Positions 25,381-32,377 of a stretch of 33,667 nt of DNA are shown here, piece after piece. The position numbers were made by a program, and so were the translations under genes. The stretch comes from Kiritimatiellia bacterium (lineage in GTDB: Bacteria; Verrucomicrobiota; Kiritimatiellia; RFP12; UBA1067): assembly GCA_017542055.1 (NCBI GenBank), contig JAFXXW010000019.1:1-33667 (forward strand), given 5' to 3'. The stretch's first letter is position 1. Every line of letters begins with the position of its first letter. The notes under the pieces are model-generated. The model was not told the origin of the DNA. It did not search any database and was given only the letters and a program-made list of their open reading frames with translations.

Positions 25381-26323
25381 GCTGATACTTTCTGCCGTTT
25401 GGGTCGTTTTGGGCCTCGTTTTGCTGGAGCGCTCGTCGGATGCGTTCGTGGACGGCTCGGCCATGCTGGCGCGCCGCTTCAAGGTGTCGCCGTTCGTCAT
25501 CGGCATGGTGGTGATCGGTTTCGGCACGTCCGCGCCCGAACTGTGCGTCAGTCTCATGGCCGGACTCGGCAATCGCGCCAATCTTTCGCTCGGCAACGCG
25601 TACGGCAGTTGCGTGTTCAACGTGGCGGCCATTCTCGGCGTTTCGGCCGTAATCTTTCCGCTCGTCGTCAAGCGCCGGGCGGTGATGTTCGCCGGTCCCG
25701 CGCTCGCGGCGATCAGCCTCTTGTCCTGGTTCTTGTTGGCGGATGGCGTAGTATCGCGACTGGATGCGCTATTGCTTCTTGCGGTATTCGCCGGCTTCTT
25801 CCCGTTCTACTGCTGGTACACTCGCGACCGGGCCGTGCCCCAGCCGGAAGAGACCGCGTCTCCCGTGCGGATTCCGTTGGCCGCCACCAAGCTATTGTTG
25901 GGACTGGTGGTGTTGGTGGGATCTTCCCAGCTCCTCGTCTACGGCGCGTGCGATCTGGCCCGGGCGATGGGCGTTTCCGAATTGATGATCGGGCTCACGG
26001 TGGTGGCGGTAGGCACCTCCCTCCCGGAACTGGCCGCCGCCATCCAGTCCGCCCGGCGCGGCCAGACCGAATTCGTCATCGGCAACATCATCGGCTCCAA
26101 TCTGTTCAACATGCTGGCGGTGGTGGGCATCGCCTGCGTGTTCAACGGCGCGCAAGGCTTTTCCGCCCACGTGACGGGACGAGATCTGCCGGCCATTTTC
26201 CTTGTTTCGCTCACCCTCGCGCTTTTCGGCCGGCGCGGACGCGTTTCGCGACTCTCGGGCGCGATCTGGATAGGCTTTTTCGTTTTGTACACCGTTCTCA
26301 CCATATGGCAGGAGATACCATGA
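25370..26323 (+). CDS. CaCA-family Na+/Ca2+ exchanger (YrbG-like)
   Basis: 317-residue membrane protein with about ten helices arranged as two inverted halves. Each half has an alpha repeat: VVIGFGTSAPELCVSLMAG with LGNAYGSCVFNVAAILGV in the first, and VVAVGTSLPELAAAIQSA with VIGNIIGSNLFNMLAVVGI in the second. The GxSxPE cores hold the cation ligands. A hydrophilic loop near residues 142-165 separates the halves. It probably exports Ca2+ in exchange for Na+ or H+. Translation start ATG 25370 lies inside the sulfatase end without an obvious Shine-Dalgarno, suggesting coupling. The stop overlaps cmk by ATGA. Confidence 0.92.
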   Translation: MATELILSAVWVVLGLVLLERSSDAFVDGSAMLARRFKVSPFVIGMVVIGFGTSAPELCVSLMAGLGNRANLSLGNAYGSCVFNVAAILGVSAVIFPLVVKRRAVMFAGPALAAISLLSWFLLADGVVSRLDALLLLAVFAGFFPFYCWYTRDRAVPQPEETASPVRIPLAATKLLLGLVVLVGSSQLLVYGACDLARAMGVSELMIGLTVVAVGTSLPELAAAIQSARRGQTEFVIGNIIGSNLFNMLAVVGIACVFNGAQGFSAHVTGRDLPAIFLVSLTLALFGRRGRVSRLSGAIWIGFFVLYTVLTIWQEIP

Positions 26324-26979
26324 CCAAAGTAATCGCCATCGACGGCCCCTCGGGCGCCGGCAAGTCTTCCGTTTCCCGCATCGTGGGCGAACGCCTCCGG
26401 ATGTTGCACGTGGACTCGGGCGCCCTCTATCGCATTTTCACCTGGCAGGCGTTGGTCAAGGGCGTGGACACTTTGAGCCCCGACGCGGTGGCCGCTTTCG
26501 CCCCCTCGGTGAAAATCGACTGCCGACCCGAAAACGGCGCCATCGTCTACTACGTGGACGGCGAGATTCCCGGCAACCGGATCCGCACGCCGGAAATCAA
26601 CGCGCACGCCTCGCATGTGGCCGCGGTCAAGGCCGTGCGCGACCGGGTGACGGACCTGTTGCGTTCGCTCGTGCGCTTTGGCGATCTGGTGGTGGAAGGG
26701 CGCGACATCACGACTGCCGTCTTCCCCGACTCCCCCTACCGGTTCTACCTCACCGCTTCGGCCGAAGCGCGGGCGCGCCGTCGCCAGAAGGAAGAGGTGG
26801 AAAAGGGCATCGCCAACCAGTCCGAAGAGGCGGTCAAGGCGTCGCTCCTGGCGCGCGACCGGATCGATTCCACCCGCCAGTACGCTCCGCTCAAGAAGGC
26901 CGACGGCGTGACGGAAATCGACTCGTCCGATCTCACGTTGGAACAAGTGGTGGACCTCGTTCTTGAAGCTGTCCGTTAA
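26320..26979 (+). CDS. cmk: cytidylate kinase
   Basis: 219-residue enzyme phosphorylating CMP/dCMP with ATP. The P-loop is IAIDGPSGAGKSSVSR at the N-terminus, followed by LHVDSGALYRIFTW (the family's D-T/S-G-A-x-Y-R motif), RTPEINAHASHVA, VVEGRDITTAVFPDSPYRFYLTA (conserved G-R-D-I) and RDRIDSTRQYAPLKKADG. Full length. AGGAG (26310-26314) precedes ATG 26320 by 5 bp, and ATGA links it to the exchanger. Its end overlaps the permease gene by 17 bp. Confidence 0.96.
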   Translation: MTKVIAIDGPSGAGKSSVSRIVGERLRMLHVDSGALYRIFTWQALVKGVDTLSPDAVAAFAPSVKIDCRPENGAIVYYVDGEIPGNRIRTPEINAHASHVAAVKAVRDRVTDLLRSLVRFGDLVVEGRDITTAVFPDSPYRFYLTASAEARARRRQKEEVEKGIANQSEEAVKASLLARDRIDSTRQYAPLKKADGVTEIDSSDLTLEQVVDLVLEAVR

Positions 26980-27799
26980 ACTTTCGCTCGCGGTTCTCCT
27001 CGCCTTTCTCCTGGCGGCGACGTTCGGCGAGGTGCAGTACCGGGTGGCGCGCTTGCGCGACGTCACCCCCGCCTACAACCGGGTGGATACTTCGCAGCGC
27101 TATCTGCCGCCCGGCGCGGGCCATTGGCTGGGCACGGACAATCTCGGCCGATCGGTGGCGCTCCGGCTGACGCAGGGTGCGCGCATCGCGTTCATCGTGG
27201 GCATCATGACGTCCGCCATCGCCATTCCCTTGGGCGTTTTGCTGGGACTCTTGGGCGGCTACTTCGGCGGCAAGACCGATTCGCTCGTGCTCTGGCTTTG
27301 CGCCACGGTGGCCTCCATGCCGGGATTGCTGTTCATTCTGGCCATCTCGCTCGTGTTCGGGCAGGGAATCCTGGGCATCATCATGGGCGTGGGGCTCACC
27401 ACCTGGGTGGGGGTGTGCCGAACCATCCGCGCCGAAGTAATCAAGCATCGCGACCGGGCCTACGTGCAGGCCGCCAAGGTGCTGGGCTATTCGCCCTTGC
27501 GCATCATGTTCCGCCACATCCTGCCCAACGTGGCGCACATCATTCTCATCCAGTTTTCCATCCGTTTCCCCTCGGCCGTGTCGACCGAAGTTTTCATTTC
27601 TTTTCTCGGCATCGGCATCCAGGGCGAACCCAGCTGGGGCGTGATGATCAACAACGCCCGGCTCCGGCTTTGGCAGGGCATCTGGTGGGAAATGGCCTTC
27701 GTGACGCTGGCCATCTTCCTCCTGGTGCTGTCGTTCAACCATCTCGCGGACTATCTGCGCGACCGGCTCGACCCCGCGCTCAGGAGTCAAATCCGCTGA
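26963..27799 (+). CDS. OppC/DppC-type ABC transporter permease (orphan)
   Basis: 278-residue inner-membrane subunit of a peptide/nickel-type ABC importer. A first helix (SLAVLLAFLLAATFG), then the family's periplasmic signature GHWLGTDNLGRSVALRLTQGARIAF, followed by five helices and the ATPase-contact EAA loop at RAYVQAAKVLGYSPLRIMFRHILPN. EVFISFLGIGIQGEPSWGVMI is also typical for OppC. The start is TTG 26963, giving MKLSVKLSL; no ATG or GTG is better placed. It overlaps cmk by 17 bp. The partner permease, ATPases and binding protein are not in the window, which is odd for this family. Substrate unknown. Confidence 0.88.
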   Translation: MKLSVKLSLAVLLAFLLAATFGEVQYRVARLRDVTPAYNRVDTSQRYLPPGAGHWLGTDNLGRSVALRLTQGARIAFIVGIMTSAIAIPLGVLLGLLGGYFGGKTDSLVLWLCATVASMPGLLFILAISLVFGQGILGIIMGVGLTTWVGVCRTIRAEVIKHRDRAYVQAAKVLGYSPLRIMFRHILPNVAHIILIQFSIRFPSAVSTEVFISFLGIGIQGEPSWGVMINNARLRLWQGIWWEMAFVTLAIFLLVLSFNHLADYLRDRLDPALRSQIR

Positions 27800-27832
27800 C
27801 CGTCCCATTCAAGCAAAGGAACCGACCGCGCT

Positions 27833-29083
27833 ATGCAAAACTCTTTCAGCTCCAACCGATTCGTCCGCGCCGTGCTTCCGGCTTTTCTGCTGGCGGTTTC
27901 GGTGGGCCAAATCTACGCCTTTACGATTTTTTCGGACCCCGTCGCGCAGTACTTGAATCCCCAAAACGCCACCGCCATTCGCGCGCAGGTGCAGTTTGCG
28001 TTTTCGCTCGGGATCTTCTTCCTGGGCATGGGCGCGGCGTTTTTCGGCAAGATCGTGGAGCGCAACATCAAGCTTTCGACGCTGTTGGGCACGGGGCTGT
28101 TCATCGCGGGACTTTTGGTGACGGCGCTCGGCGTCAAGGCCAAGAGCCTCGCCCTCATCTATCTCGGCTACGGCTTTTTGCTGGGCACGGGCACCGGCAT
28201 CATCTACATCTCCCCCGTCAAGACGATGATGCTCTGGTTCCCCCACGCCAAGGCCATCGCGGCTGCGGTGCCCATCATCTCGTTCGGGCTCGGCTCTTCG
28301 CTTTGCACGCTCCTCTACAAGGGCTTCGGCTTCGCTTCCCGACTCTTCACGCTGCGCTTCGAGGGCTTCGAGGTGTTCAGCATCACCAAGGTTTTCGTGG
28401 TGTTCGCCGTGTTCTACGCGGTGCCGATGGTCGTTTCGGCGCTGCTCCTCAAGAAGCCGGCGGTGGTGCAGACCACGTTCGGCCACTCCCTGCCGCAGCT
28501 GGTCTTTTCGTATCGCCGCCTCGCCAAGGACACGTGGTTTTTGCGCGTGTGGCTCTTCATGTTCCTCAACATTTCCTGCGGACTTTGCCTCATTCCGCTC
28601 GCCAAGCAGCTGATGGCTACGGTGCCGTCCTATTCCGAAGGTTTCGTGACGCTCGTCCTCACCTTGATGGGACTCATGAACGGGGCGGGCCGCTTCTTCT
28701 TCGCGTGGTGGTCGGATAGACTGAAGCGCCGGGTCAACATTCTTCTCATCATTCTCGGCATTTCCGCCGGCGTGATGGTGTCGTCGCTCGTGCCGGTGCT
28801 CTTGGCCGTCGCGCTTGTCGTGATTCCCGCCTGCTACGGCGCGGGCTTTTCGGTGTTGCCGGCCGTGCTCGCCGACCATTACGGCATGACCGACATCTCC
28901 AAGATCCACGGCGCGGCGCTGTCGGCCTGGGGCGTGGCGGGACTCGTGGGCAACCAGGTGGCGCTGCCGGTCTTCCGCACCTGGGGTCTGGCGGGCGTGA
29001 GTCTCCTCTTGATCGTCTTCTATCTCCTCAACGCCGCCAACGCCGCCTCGCTCAGGCGCGGGGCCGAAAAACCGCGCGCGTAA
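27833..29083 (+). CDS. MFS transporter, oxalate/formate antiporter-like
   Basis: 416-residue major facilitator protein with about twelve helices. The start AFLLAVSVGQIYAFTIFSDPVA fits the OFA subfamily (conserved G-x-I-Y-x-F/W segment). SLGIFFLGMGAAFFGKIVER matches helix 2 and its following loop, GYGFLLGTGTGIIYISPVKTMMLWFPHAKAIA fits helix 4-5, and MNGAGRFFFAWWSDRLKRR is the second-half loop. These antiporters exchange small carboxylates. Lying just before a D-lactate dehydrogenase, a role in organic acid export is plausible but inferred. AAGGAA sits about 11 bp before the ATG. A 33-bp gap to the preceding gene is one of the few in this directon. Confidence 0.9.
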   Translation: MQNSFSSNRFVRAVLPAFLLAVSVGQIYAFTIFSDPVAQYLNPQNATAIRAQVQFAFSLGIFFLGMGAAFFGKIVERNIKLSTLLGTGLFIAGLLVTALGVKAKSLALIYLGYGFLLGTGTGIIYISPVKTMMLWFPHAKAIAAAVPIISFGLGSSLCTLLYKGFGFASRLFTLRFEGFEVFSITKVFVVFAVFYAVPMVVSALLLKKPAVVQTTFGHSLPQLVFSYRRLAKDTWFLRVWLFMFLNISCGLCLIPLAKQLMATVPSYSEGFVTLVLTLMGLMNGAGRFFFAWWSDRLKRRVNILLIILGISAGVMVSSLVPVLLAVALVVIPACYGAGFSVLPAVLADHYGMTDISKIHGAALSAWGVAGLVGNQVALPVFRTWGLAGVSLLLIVFYLLNAANAASLRRGAEKPRA

Positions 29084-29120
29084 CCGAATTTCTTCCCCCA
29101 CCCCCAACGGAGCCAAACCC

Positions 29121-30173
29121 ATGAAAAAAGTCGCATTTTTCGAGACCAAGCCGTACGACAAGGAATCGTTCGACCGGGCCAATAACGGCCGGTACGACAT
29201 CAGCTATTTCGAAACGCGACTCAAGGCCCCGGCCGTGCCGTTGGCGGAGGGCTTCGACGCCGCCTGCGCCTTCGTCAACGCGGAGATCGATCGCGCGGTG
29301 GTGGAAGGTCTCGTCAAACGCGGGGTGAAGATTCTCGCCATGCGCTGCGCCGGCTACAACAACGTGGACTTCCAGGCGGCCAACGAGTTCGGTCTCACGG
29401 TGGTGCGCGTCCCGGCCTATTCGCCGTATGCGGTGGCCGAACACGCCGCCGCGCTCCTCCTCACGCTCAACCGCCACATCCACAAGGCGGCCGCGCGCAC
29501 GAAAGACTTCAACTTCTCGCTCGTGGGGCTGACCGGCTTCGACCTGCACGGCAAGACGGCCGGCATCGTGGGCACGGGCAAGATCGGTCGCATCTTCGCC
29601 GACATCTGCAAGGGTTTCGGCATGCGGGTGATCGCGTACGACGCGTTCCCCAATCCGGCCACCGGGCTCGAATACGTAAGCCTCGACCAACTCCTCGCGG
29701 AGTCGGACGTCGTTTCGCTCCATTGTCCGCTCGTCCCCGAGACGCATCACCTCATCAATGCCGAGACGCTTAAAAAAGTCAAGCCCGGCATGACGCTCAT
29801 CAATACGTCTCGCGGCGGCCTTATCGACAGCGATGCCTTGCTTGCGGCGCTCCGGAGCGGCCAGGTGGGCGGCGCGGGCCTCGACGTGTACGAAGAGGAA
29901 AGCGAGTGGTTCTACGAGGACCGCTCGGACGTGACGCGACAGAACAAGACGCTGTCGCTCCTCGTTTCCATGCCCAACGTCATTTTGACCTCGCACCAGG
30001 CGTTCCTGACCCGCGAGGCGCTGTCCAATATCGCGCAGACCACGCTCGACAATCTCGACGCCTACTTTGCCGGCAAGCCGCTCGAGAACGAAATCTGCTA
30101 CCATTGCCTCAAGTCGGGCGGCCACCCCAAGGAAGGCTGCGTCAAGCGCGCCCAAGGCCTCTGCCAAGGCTGA
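29121..30173 (+). CDS. ldhA: D-lactate dehydrogenase (2-hydroxyacid dehydrogenase) with Cys-rich C-terminal tail
   Basis: 350-residue NAD-dependent enzyme reducing pyruvate to D-lactate. MKKVAFFETKPYDKESF and MRCAGYNNVDFQAANEFGL match LdhA. The NAD fold is GKTAGIVGTGKIGRIFADIC. Catalytic residues are Arg231 (INTSRGGLID), Glu258 (LDVYEEE) and His292 (TSHQAF). GGAG lies 9 bp upstream of the ATG. After the family's usual end near NLDAYFAGKPLENEI there is a 25-residue extension with Cys326-x2-Cys329, His335, Cys340 and Cys348, which might bind a metal or sense redox state. It is the last gene of the long directon; no convincing terminator follows. Confidence 0.93.
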   Translation: MKKVAFFETKPYDKESFDRANNGRYDISYFETRLKAPAVPLAEGFDAACAFVNAEIDRAVVEGLVKRGVKILAMRCAGYNNVDFQAANEFGLTVVRVPAYSPYAVAEHAAALLLTLNRHIHKAAARTKDFNFSLVGLTGFDLHGKTAGIVGTGKIGRIFADICKGFGMRVIAYDAFPNPATGLEYVSLDQLLAESDVVSLHCPLVPETHHLINAETLKKVKPGMTLINTSRGGLIDSDALLAALRSGQVGGAGLDVYEEESEWFYEDRSDVTRQNKTLSLLVSMPNVILTSHQAFLTREALSNIAQTTLDNLDAYFAGKPLENEICYHCLKSGGHPKEGCVKRAQGLCQG

Positions 30174-30213
30174 CCGCCAATTCAAGCGCTAAGGTAAAAT
30201 GCAAAAAGCAGTA

Positions 30214-30242
30214 TTGACCTTTTGGGGAGTATATGATATAAT
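30214..30242 (+). promoter_or_regulatory. promoter of the SUMF1-domain gene (TTGACC-N17-TATAAT)
   Basis: TTGACC (30214-30219) and TATAAT (30237-30242) with an exact 17-bp spacer and the extended -10 TGA-TATAAT. The -10 lies in ATATGATATAATAT (30231-30244), identical to the rpmH promoter core. Expected start of the transcript is near 30249, about 31 bp before the GTG start at 30280. Confidence 0.88.
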
Positions 30243-30279
30243 ATACGGCAGATAAATTACTTTTAAGGAGTGTTGTGCA

Positions 30280-31389
30280 GTGGATACACCTAGTATGAAA
30301 CGGCAATTGATTATTCTGTGTGCGCTGATGGCGGCCGGATCCATTACCGCGGTCGCCAACCCCAAGGCGAAGGCCGGCACGGGACTTTACATGGTAATCG
30401 ACCTTTCCGGCGGACCGGAGGCAGAGAAGTTTCCCGTGACCTATCTGAATAAGGAGCCGCCAGGCGGCTGGACGGACGAATACAAAACCACCAAACTCGT
30501 TTTGCGCCGCATCAAGCAAGGCTCGTTCACGATGGGCAGCCCGAAGAATGAAGTTGGCAGGCCTGACGATAAGGTTGACTGGAACGAAACACAGCATAAA
30601 GTTACCATCTCCAGGCCTTTCTATATCGGCGTTTTCGAGGTGACGCAGAAGCAATTCAACATGGTCTTGGAAGATCGGGTGAAGGGGCGGGGCACGGGTT
30701 GCAAAGGAGATATGCGCCCTATGTACACCATAGGCTGGGACGAAATCCGCGGCAGCGGCGATTGGCCGACCGACACCAGTGTGCGCCCCGATTCGTTCAT
30801 AGGCATCTTGCGCGCCAAAACCGGCCTCGATACGTTCGATCTGCCTACCGAGGCCATGTGGGAATATGCCTGCCGGGCCGGCACCGCTACCGCGCTCAAC
30901 AACGGAAAGAACCTCACCAACGTCTATGAAGACTCCAGTGTAGCCGAGGTCGGACGTTACAACAGCAATACTACTGGGCATGCGCGTCCATCGGGTTACA
31001 AGATTAATCCGCGTCCAGACAATAAAGGCGGTTATGCGGATCTTGCCACTACGGTGGGGCTCTACAAGCCGAACGCCTGGGGACTTTACGACATGCATGG
31101 CAATGTGTCGGAATGGTGTCTAGATTGGCTTGGCCCCCTCCAGCCGACCTTCGCCAAGGATCCGGTTGGCCCCAGCCAAAGCAATGTCGACCGGAAGGGC
31201 GATATCAGGCAAGAGCGAGTGGTTCGGGGCGGGGCGTATGACAGCTTTGCCGAAGAAGTTCGCTCCGCTAGTCGTAATGGCAGCGAGAGCCGGCGTGCGT
31301 ACATGGGTAGCGGGTTCCGTCTTTGCTGCTTCACGGAGTTGCCAAAATTCAAGCCCGCGAAGGGCGGCAAGCCTGCGGGCAAGCGGTGA
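30280..31389 (+). CDS. exported SUMF1/FGE-fold protein without the catalytic cysteines
   Basis: 369 residues. After GTG 30280 (AAGGAG 9 bp upstream) comes MDTPSMKRQLIILCALMAAG, a signal peptide; ATG 30295 would be a shorter start. The FGE-sulfatase fold is clear: IKQGSFTMGSP, YIGVFEVTQKQFN, FDLPTEAMWEYACRAGT, YDMHGNVSEWCLDWLG, VVRGGAYDS and GSGFRLCC. In true formylglycine-generating enzymes two Cys bind copper in an S-Y-C-x-x-Y-R segment; the equivalent here reads DSFAEEVRSASRN (Ala324 at the Cys position), so sulfatase activation is unlikely. Such exported SUMF1 proteins are multiplied in PVC bacteria, with carbohydrate or surface binding suggested. GC is lower than in the directon. It is transcribed from its own promoter. 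Confidence 0.88.
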   Translation: MDTPSMKRQLIILCALMAAGSITAVANPKAKAGTGLYMVIDLSGGPEAEKFPVTYLNKEPPGGWTDEYKTTKLVLRRIKQGSFTMGSPKNEVGRPDDKVDWNETQHKVTISRPFYIGVFEVTQKQFNMVLEDRVKGRGTGCKGDMRPMYTIGWDEIRGSGDWPTDTSVRPDSFIGILRAKTGLDTFDLPTEAMWEYACRAGTATALNNGKNLTNVYEDSSVAEVGRYNSNTTGHARPSGYKINPRPDNKGGYADLATTVGLYKPNAWGLYDMHGNVSEWCLDWLGPLQPTFAKDPVGPSQSNVDRKGDIRQERVVRGGAYDSFAEEVRSASRNGSESRRAYMGSGFRLCCFTELPKFKPAKGGKPAGKR

Positions 31390-31435
31390 GGGTGGCGCGC
31401 GCATACTTTTTTAAGTCAAAGCGGGCGAATCTCTG

Positions 31436-31452
31436 GGAGTTTTGGAGTTGGG
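31436..31452. repeat. interspersed 17-bp repeat, copy 1
   Basis: GGAGTTTTGGAGTTGGG, identical at 31706-31722 and 33389-33405. It lies in G/T-rich low-complexity DNA just downstream of the SUMF1-domain gene. Such copies occur only in the accessory part of the window. Confidence 0.8.
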
Positions 31453-31466
31453 GAGTGTGAGAAGTG

Positions 31467-31491
31467 AAAAGGGCGGGGGGTTGCCCCGCCC
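31467..31491 (-). terminator. rho-independent terminator of the minus-strand peptide gene
   Basis: Reading the minus strand, GGGCGGGG (31491-31484), a 5-base loop, CCCCGCCC (31478-31471), then TTTT (31470-31467). The 8-bp all-GC stem followed directly by a T run begins about 11 bp after the stop codon of the minus-strand peptide gene. On the plus strand the stem has no T tract after it, so it is directional. Confidence 0.8.
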
Positions 31492-31501
31492 CCGGTGGAG
31501 G

Positions 31502-31579
31502 TCACGATTTGAATAACGCGTTCCAGATGGCCTGCAAGCAGGCGTTAATGACCTCCATGATCATCTTGAACTTTTCCAT
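31502..31579 (-). CDS. 25-residue amphipathic peptide
   Basis: A tiny minus-strand gene: ATG at 31579-31577, stop TGA at 31504-31502. AGGAG (31589-31585) lies 5 bases before the ATG and a strong terminator follows the stop. The peptide starts MEKFKMIMEV. Modelled as one alpha helix, polar residues Glu2, Lys5, Glu9, Asn12, Gln16, Asn20 and Lys24 line up as a single stripe at 3-4 residue spacing, while Phe4, Ile7, Met8, Ile11, Leu15, Ile18, Trp19, Leu22 and Phe23 form the hydrophobic face. Net charge is about +1. It resembles membrane-active short peptides (phenol-soluble-modulin or type I toxin style), but I know of no homologue. No copy of the 14-mer promoter is upstream; the upstream DNA is an 8-bp tandem repeat. 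Confidence 0.62.
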   Translation of the reverse strand: MEKFKMIMEVINACLQAIWNALFKS

Positions 31580-31660
31580 AATGTCTCCTATTAAGAATTT
31601 ACCGATTTACTGAATGAATTTACGATTTATGATTTTCGATTTGCGATTGTATTGGGTATG

Positions 31661-31700
31661 ATTTACCGATTTACCGATTTACCGATTCCCCGATTTACCG
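31661..31700. repeat. tandem 8-bp repeat (ATTTACCG)
   Basis: Five units of ATTTACCG, the fourth changed to ATTCCCCG. Degenerate copies extend left to about 31597 (AATTTACCGATTTAC, CGATTTATGATTTTCGATTTGCGATT). It lies upstream of the minus-strand peptide gene and about 50 bp before the abiEi promoter. Confidence 0.85.
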
Positions 31701-31705
31701 ATTGG

Positions 31706-31722
31706 GGAGTTTTGGAGTTGGG
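31706..31722. repeat. interspersed 17-bp repeat, copy 2
   Basis: Identical to the copies at 31436-31452 and 33389-33405. It follows directly on the 8-bp tandem repeat and is itself followed by more G/T-rich sequence before the abiEi promoter. Together with the peptide gene and terminator, these repeats fill the 445 bases between the SUMF1-domain gene and abiEi. Confidence 0.8.
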
Positions 31723-31748
31723 AGTGGTGGAGTGTCTGCACTTTCTCC

Positions 31749-31777
31749 TTGCAATTTCCACCAAGATATGATATAAT
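31749..31777 (+). promoter_or_regulatory. abiE promoter (TTGCAA-N17-TATAAT)
   Basis: TTGCAA (31749-31754), 17-bp spacer, TATAAT (31772-31777) with extended -10, inside the 14-mer ATATGATATAATAT (31766-31779). The expected start of transcription near 31784 falls at the edge of an inverted repeat. Confidence 0.87.
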
Positions 31778-31785
31778 ATATGATA

Positions 31786-31802
31786 ACAAGATCAAAACTT
31801 GT
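31786..31802 (+). promoter_or_regulatory. inverted repeat, probable AbiEi operator
   Basis: ACAAG-ATCAAAA-CTTGT: perfect 5-bp arms around a 7-bp centre, placed just after the predicted transcription start. AbiEi antitoxins are known to repress their own operon by binding inverted repeats in the promoter region, so this is the natural candidate. Short arms mean it could also be chance. Confidence 0.5.
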
Positions 31803-31834
31803 CAAAAGAGTGGCGAAAATGATACTGAATTGAC

Positions 31835-32377
31835 ATGAAACACTTTGAACAGTTGGAGTTACTGACATCCGATTGGCACGGCCATTTTACGGCTGGAGCG
31901 GCCAAAGAAGTTGGCATCGCTTCATATGAAATCGCAAGATGGGTCAAGTCGGGGCGGCTGGAGTCGGAGGGACATGGCGTTTATCGTCTGACTACTTATC
32001 CGCCTTCGGGGGTGGAACCGTATGTGGTGGCGGTACTGTCGGTCGGGAAAGATGCCTATCTTTATGGCGAGTCAGTGTTGGCGATGCTCAAGCTTGCGCC
32101 GACCAATCCCAGTTGCATATATGTGGCCTCGCCTAGGCGTGTGCGCCGGAATCTTGGTGATGGTATTAAAGTTGTGAAAGTGCCTGAAACGATGGTGGTT
32201 GCGCACTACGAGGGTGTTCCATCGCAGGAAGTTGCCAGCGCCATCAGGTCGACTCGCGGACTGGTTCGTAAGGATAGGAGAATAGGGGCGATTGAGGAAG
32301 CGATGAGGCTCGGATATCTTACTCCGGCGATGCGCGACAAGTTGATAAAGGAGGTGCATGATGAAGCCTCCGCATAA
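31835..32377 (+). CDS. AbiEi-family antitoxin (type IV toxin-antitoxin)
   Basis: 180 residues. The N-terminal winged helix-turn-helix (about residues 15-55: HFTAGAAKEVGIASYEIARW, then VKSGRLESEGHGVYRL) is typical of AbiEi: a domain that reads DNA followed by a C-terminal domain needed for neutralising the toxin. YVVAVLSVGKDAYLYGESVLAMLKL and PSCIYVASPRRVRRNLGDGI follow the family pattern. ATG 31835 has no strong Shine-Dalgarno. The gene has its own promoter and overlaps the toxin gene, as in known abiE operons. Sequence is less GC-rich than the main directon, consistent with horizontal gain. Confidence 0.83.
   Translation: MKHFEQLELLTSDWHGHFTAGAAKEVGIASYEIARWVKSGRLESEGHGVYRLTTYPPSGVEPYVVAVLSVGKDAYLYGESVLAMLKLAPTNPSCIYVASPRRVRRNLGDGIKVVKVPETMVVAHYEGVPSQEVASAIRSTRGLVRKDRRIGAIEEAMRLGYLTPAMRDKLIKEVHDEASA

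Noticed and set aside
31344-31412. Terminator after the SUMF1-domain gene (GCCCGC...GCGGGC then TTTTTT)
   Set aside because: The stem lies inside the coding sequence and the T run is about 27 bases away; not a convincing rho-independent terminator.
31597-31700. Possible CRISPR array from regularly repeated ATTTACCG
   Set aside because: Units are 8 bp and directly adjacent with no spacers; it is a simple tandem repeat, and no cas genes are present.
31819-31833. Four-codon ORF (ATG ATA CTG AAT TGA) just before abiEi as a leader peptide
   Set aside because: Too short, no Shine-Dalgarno and no attenuator-like hairpin; most likely chance.
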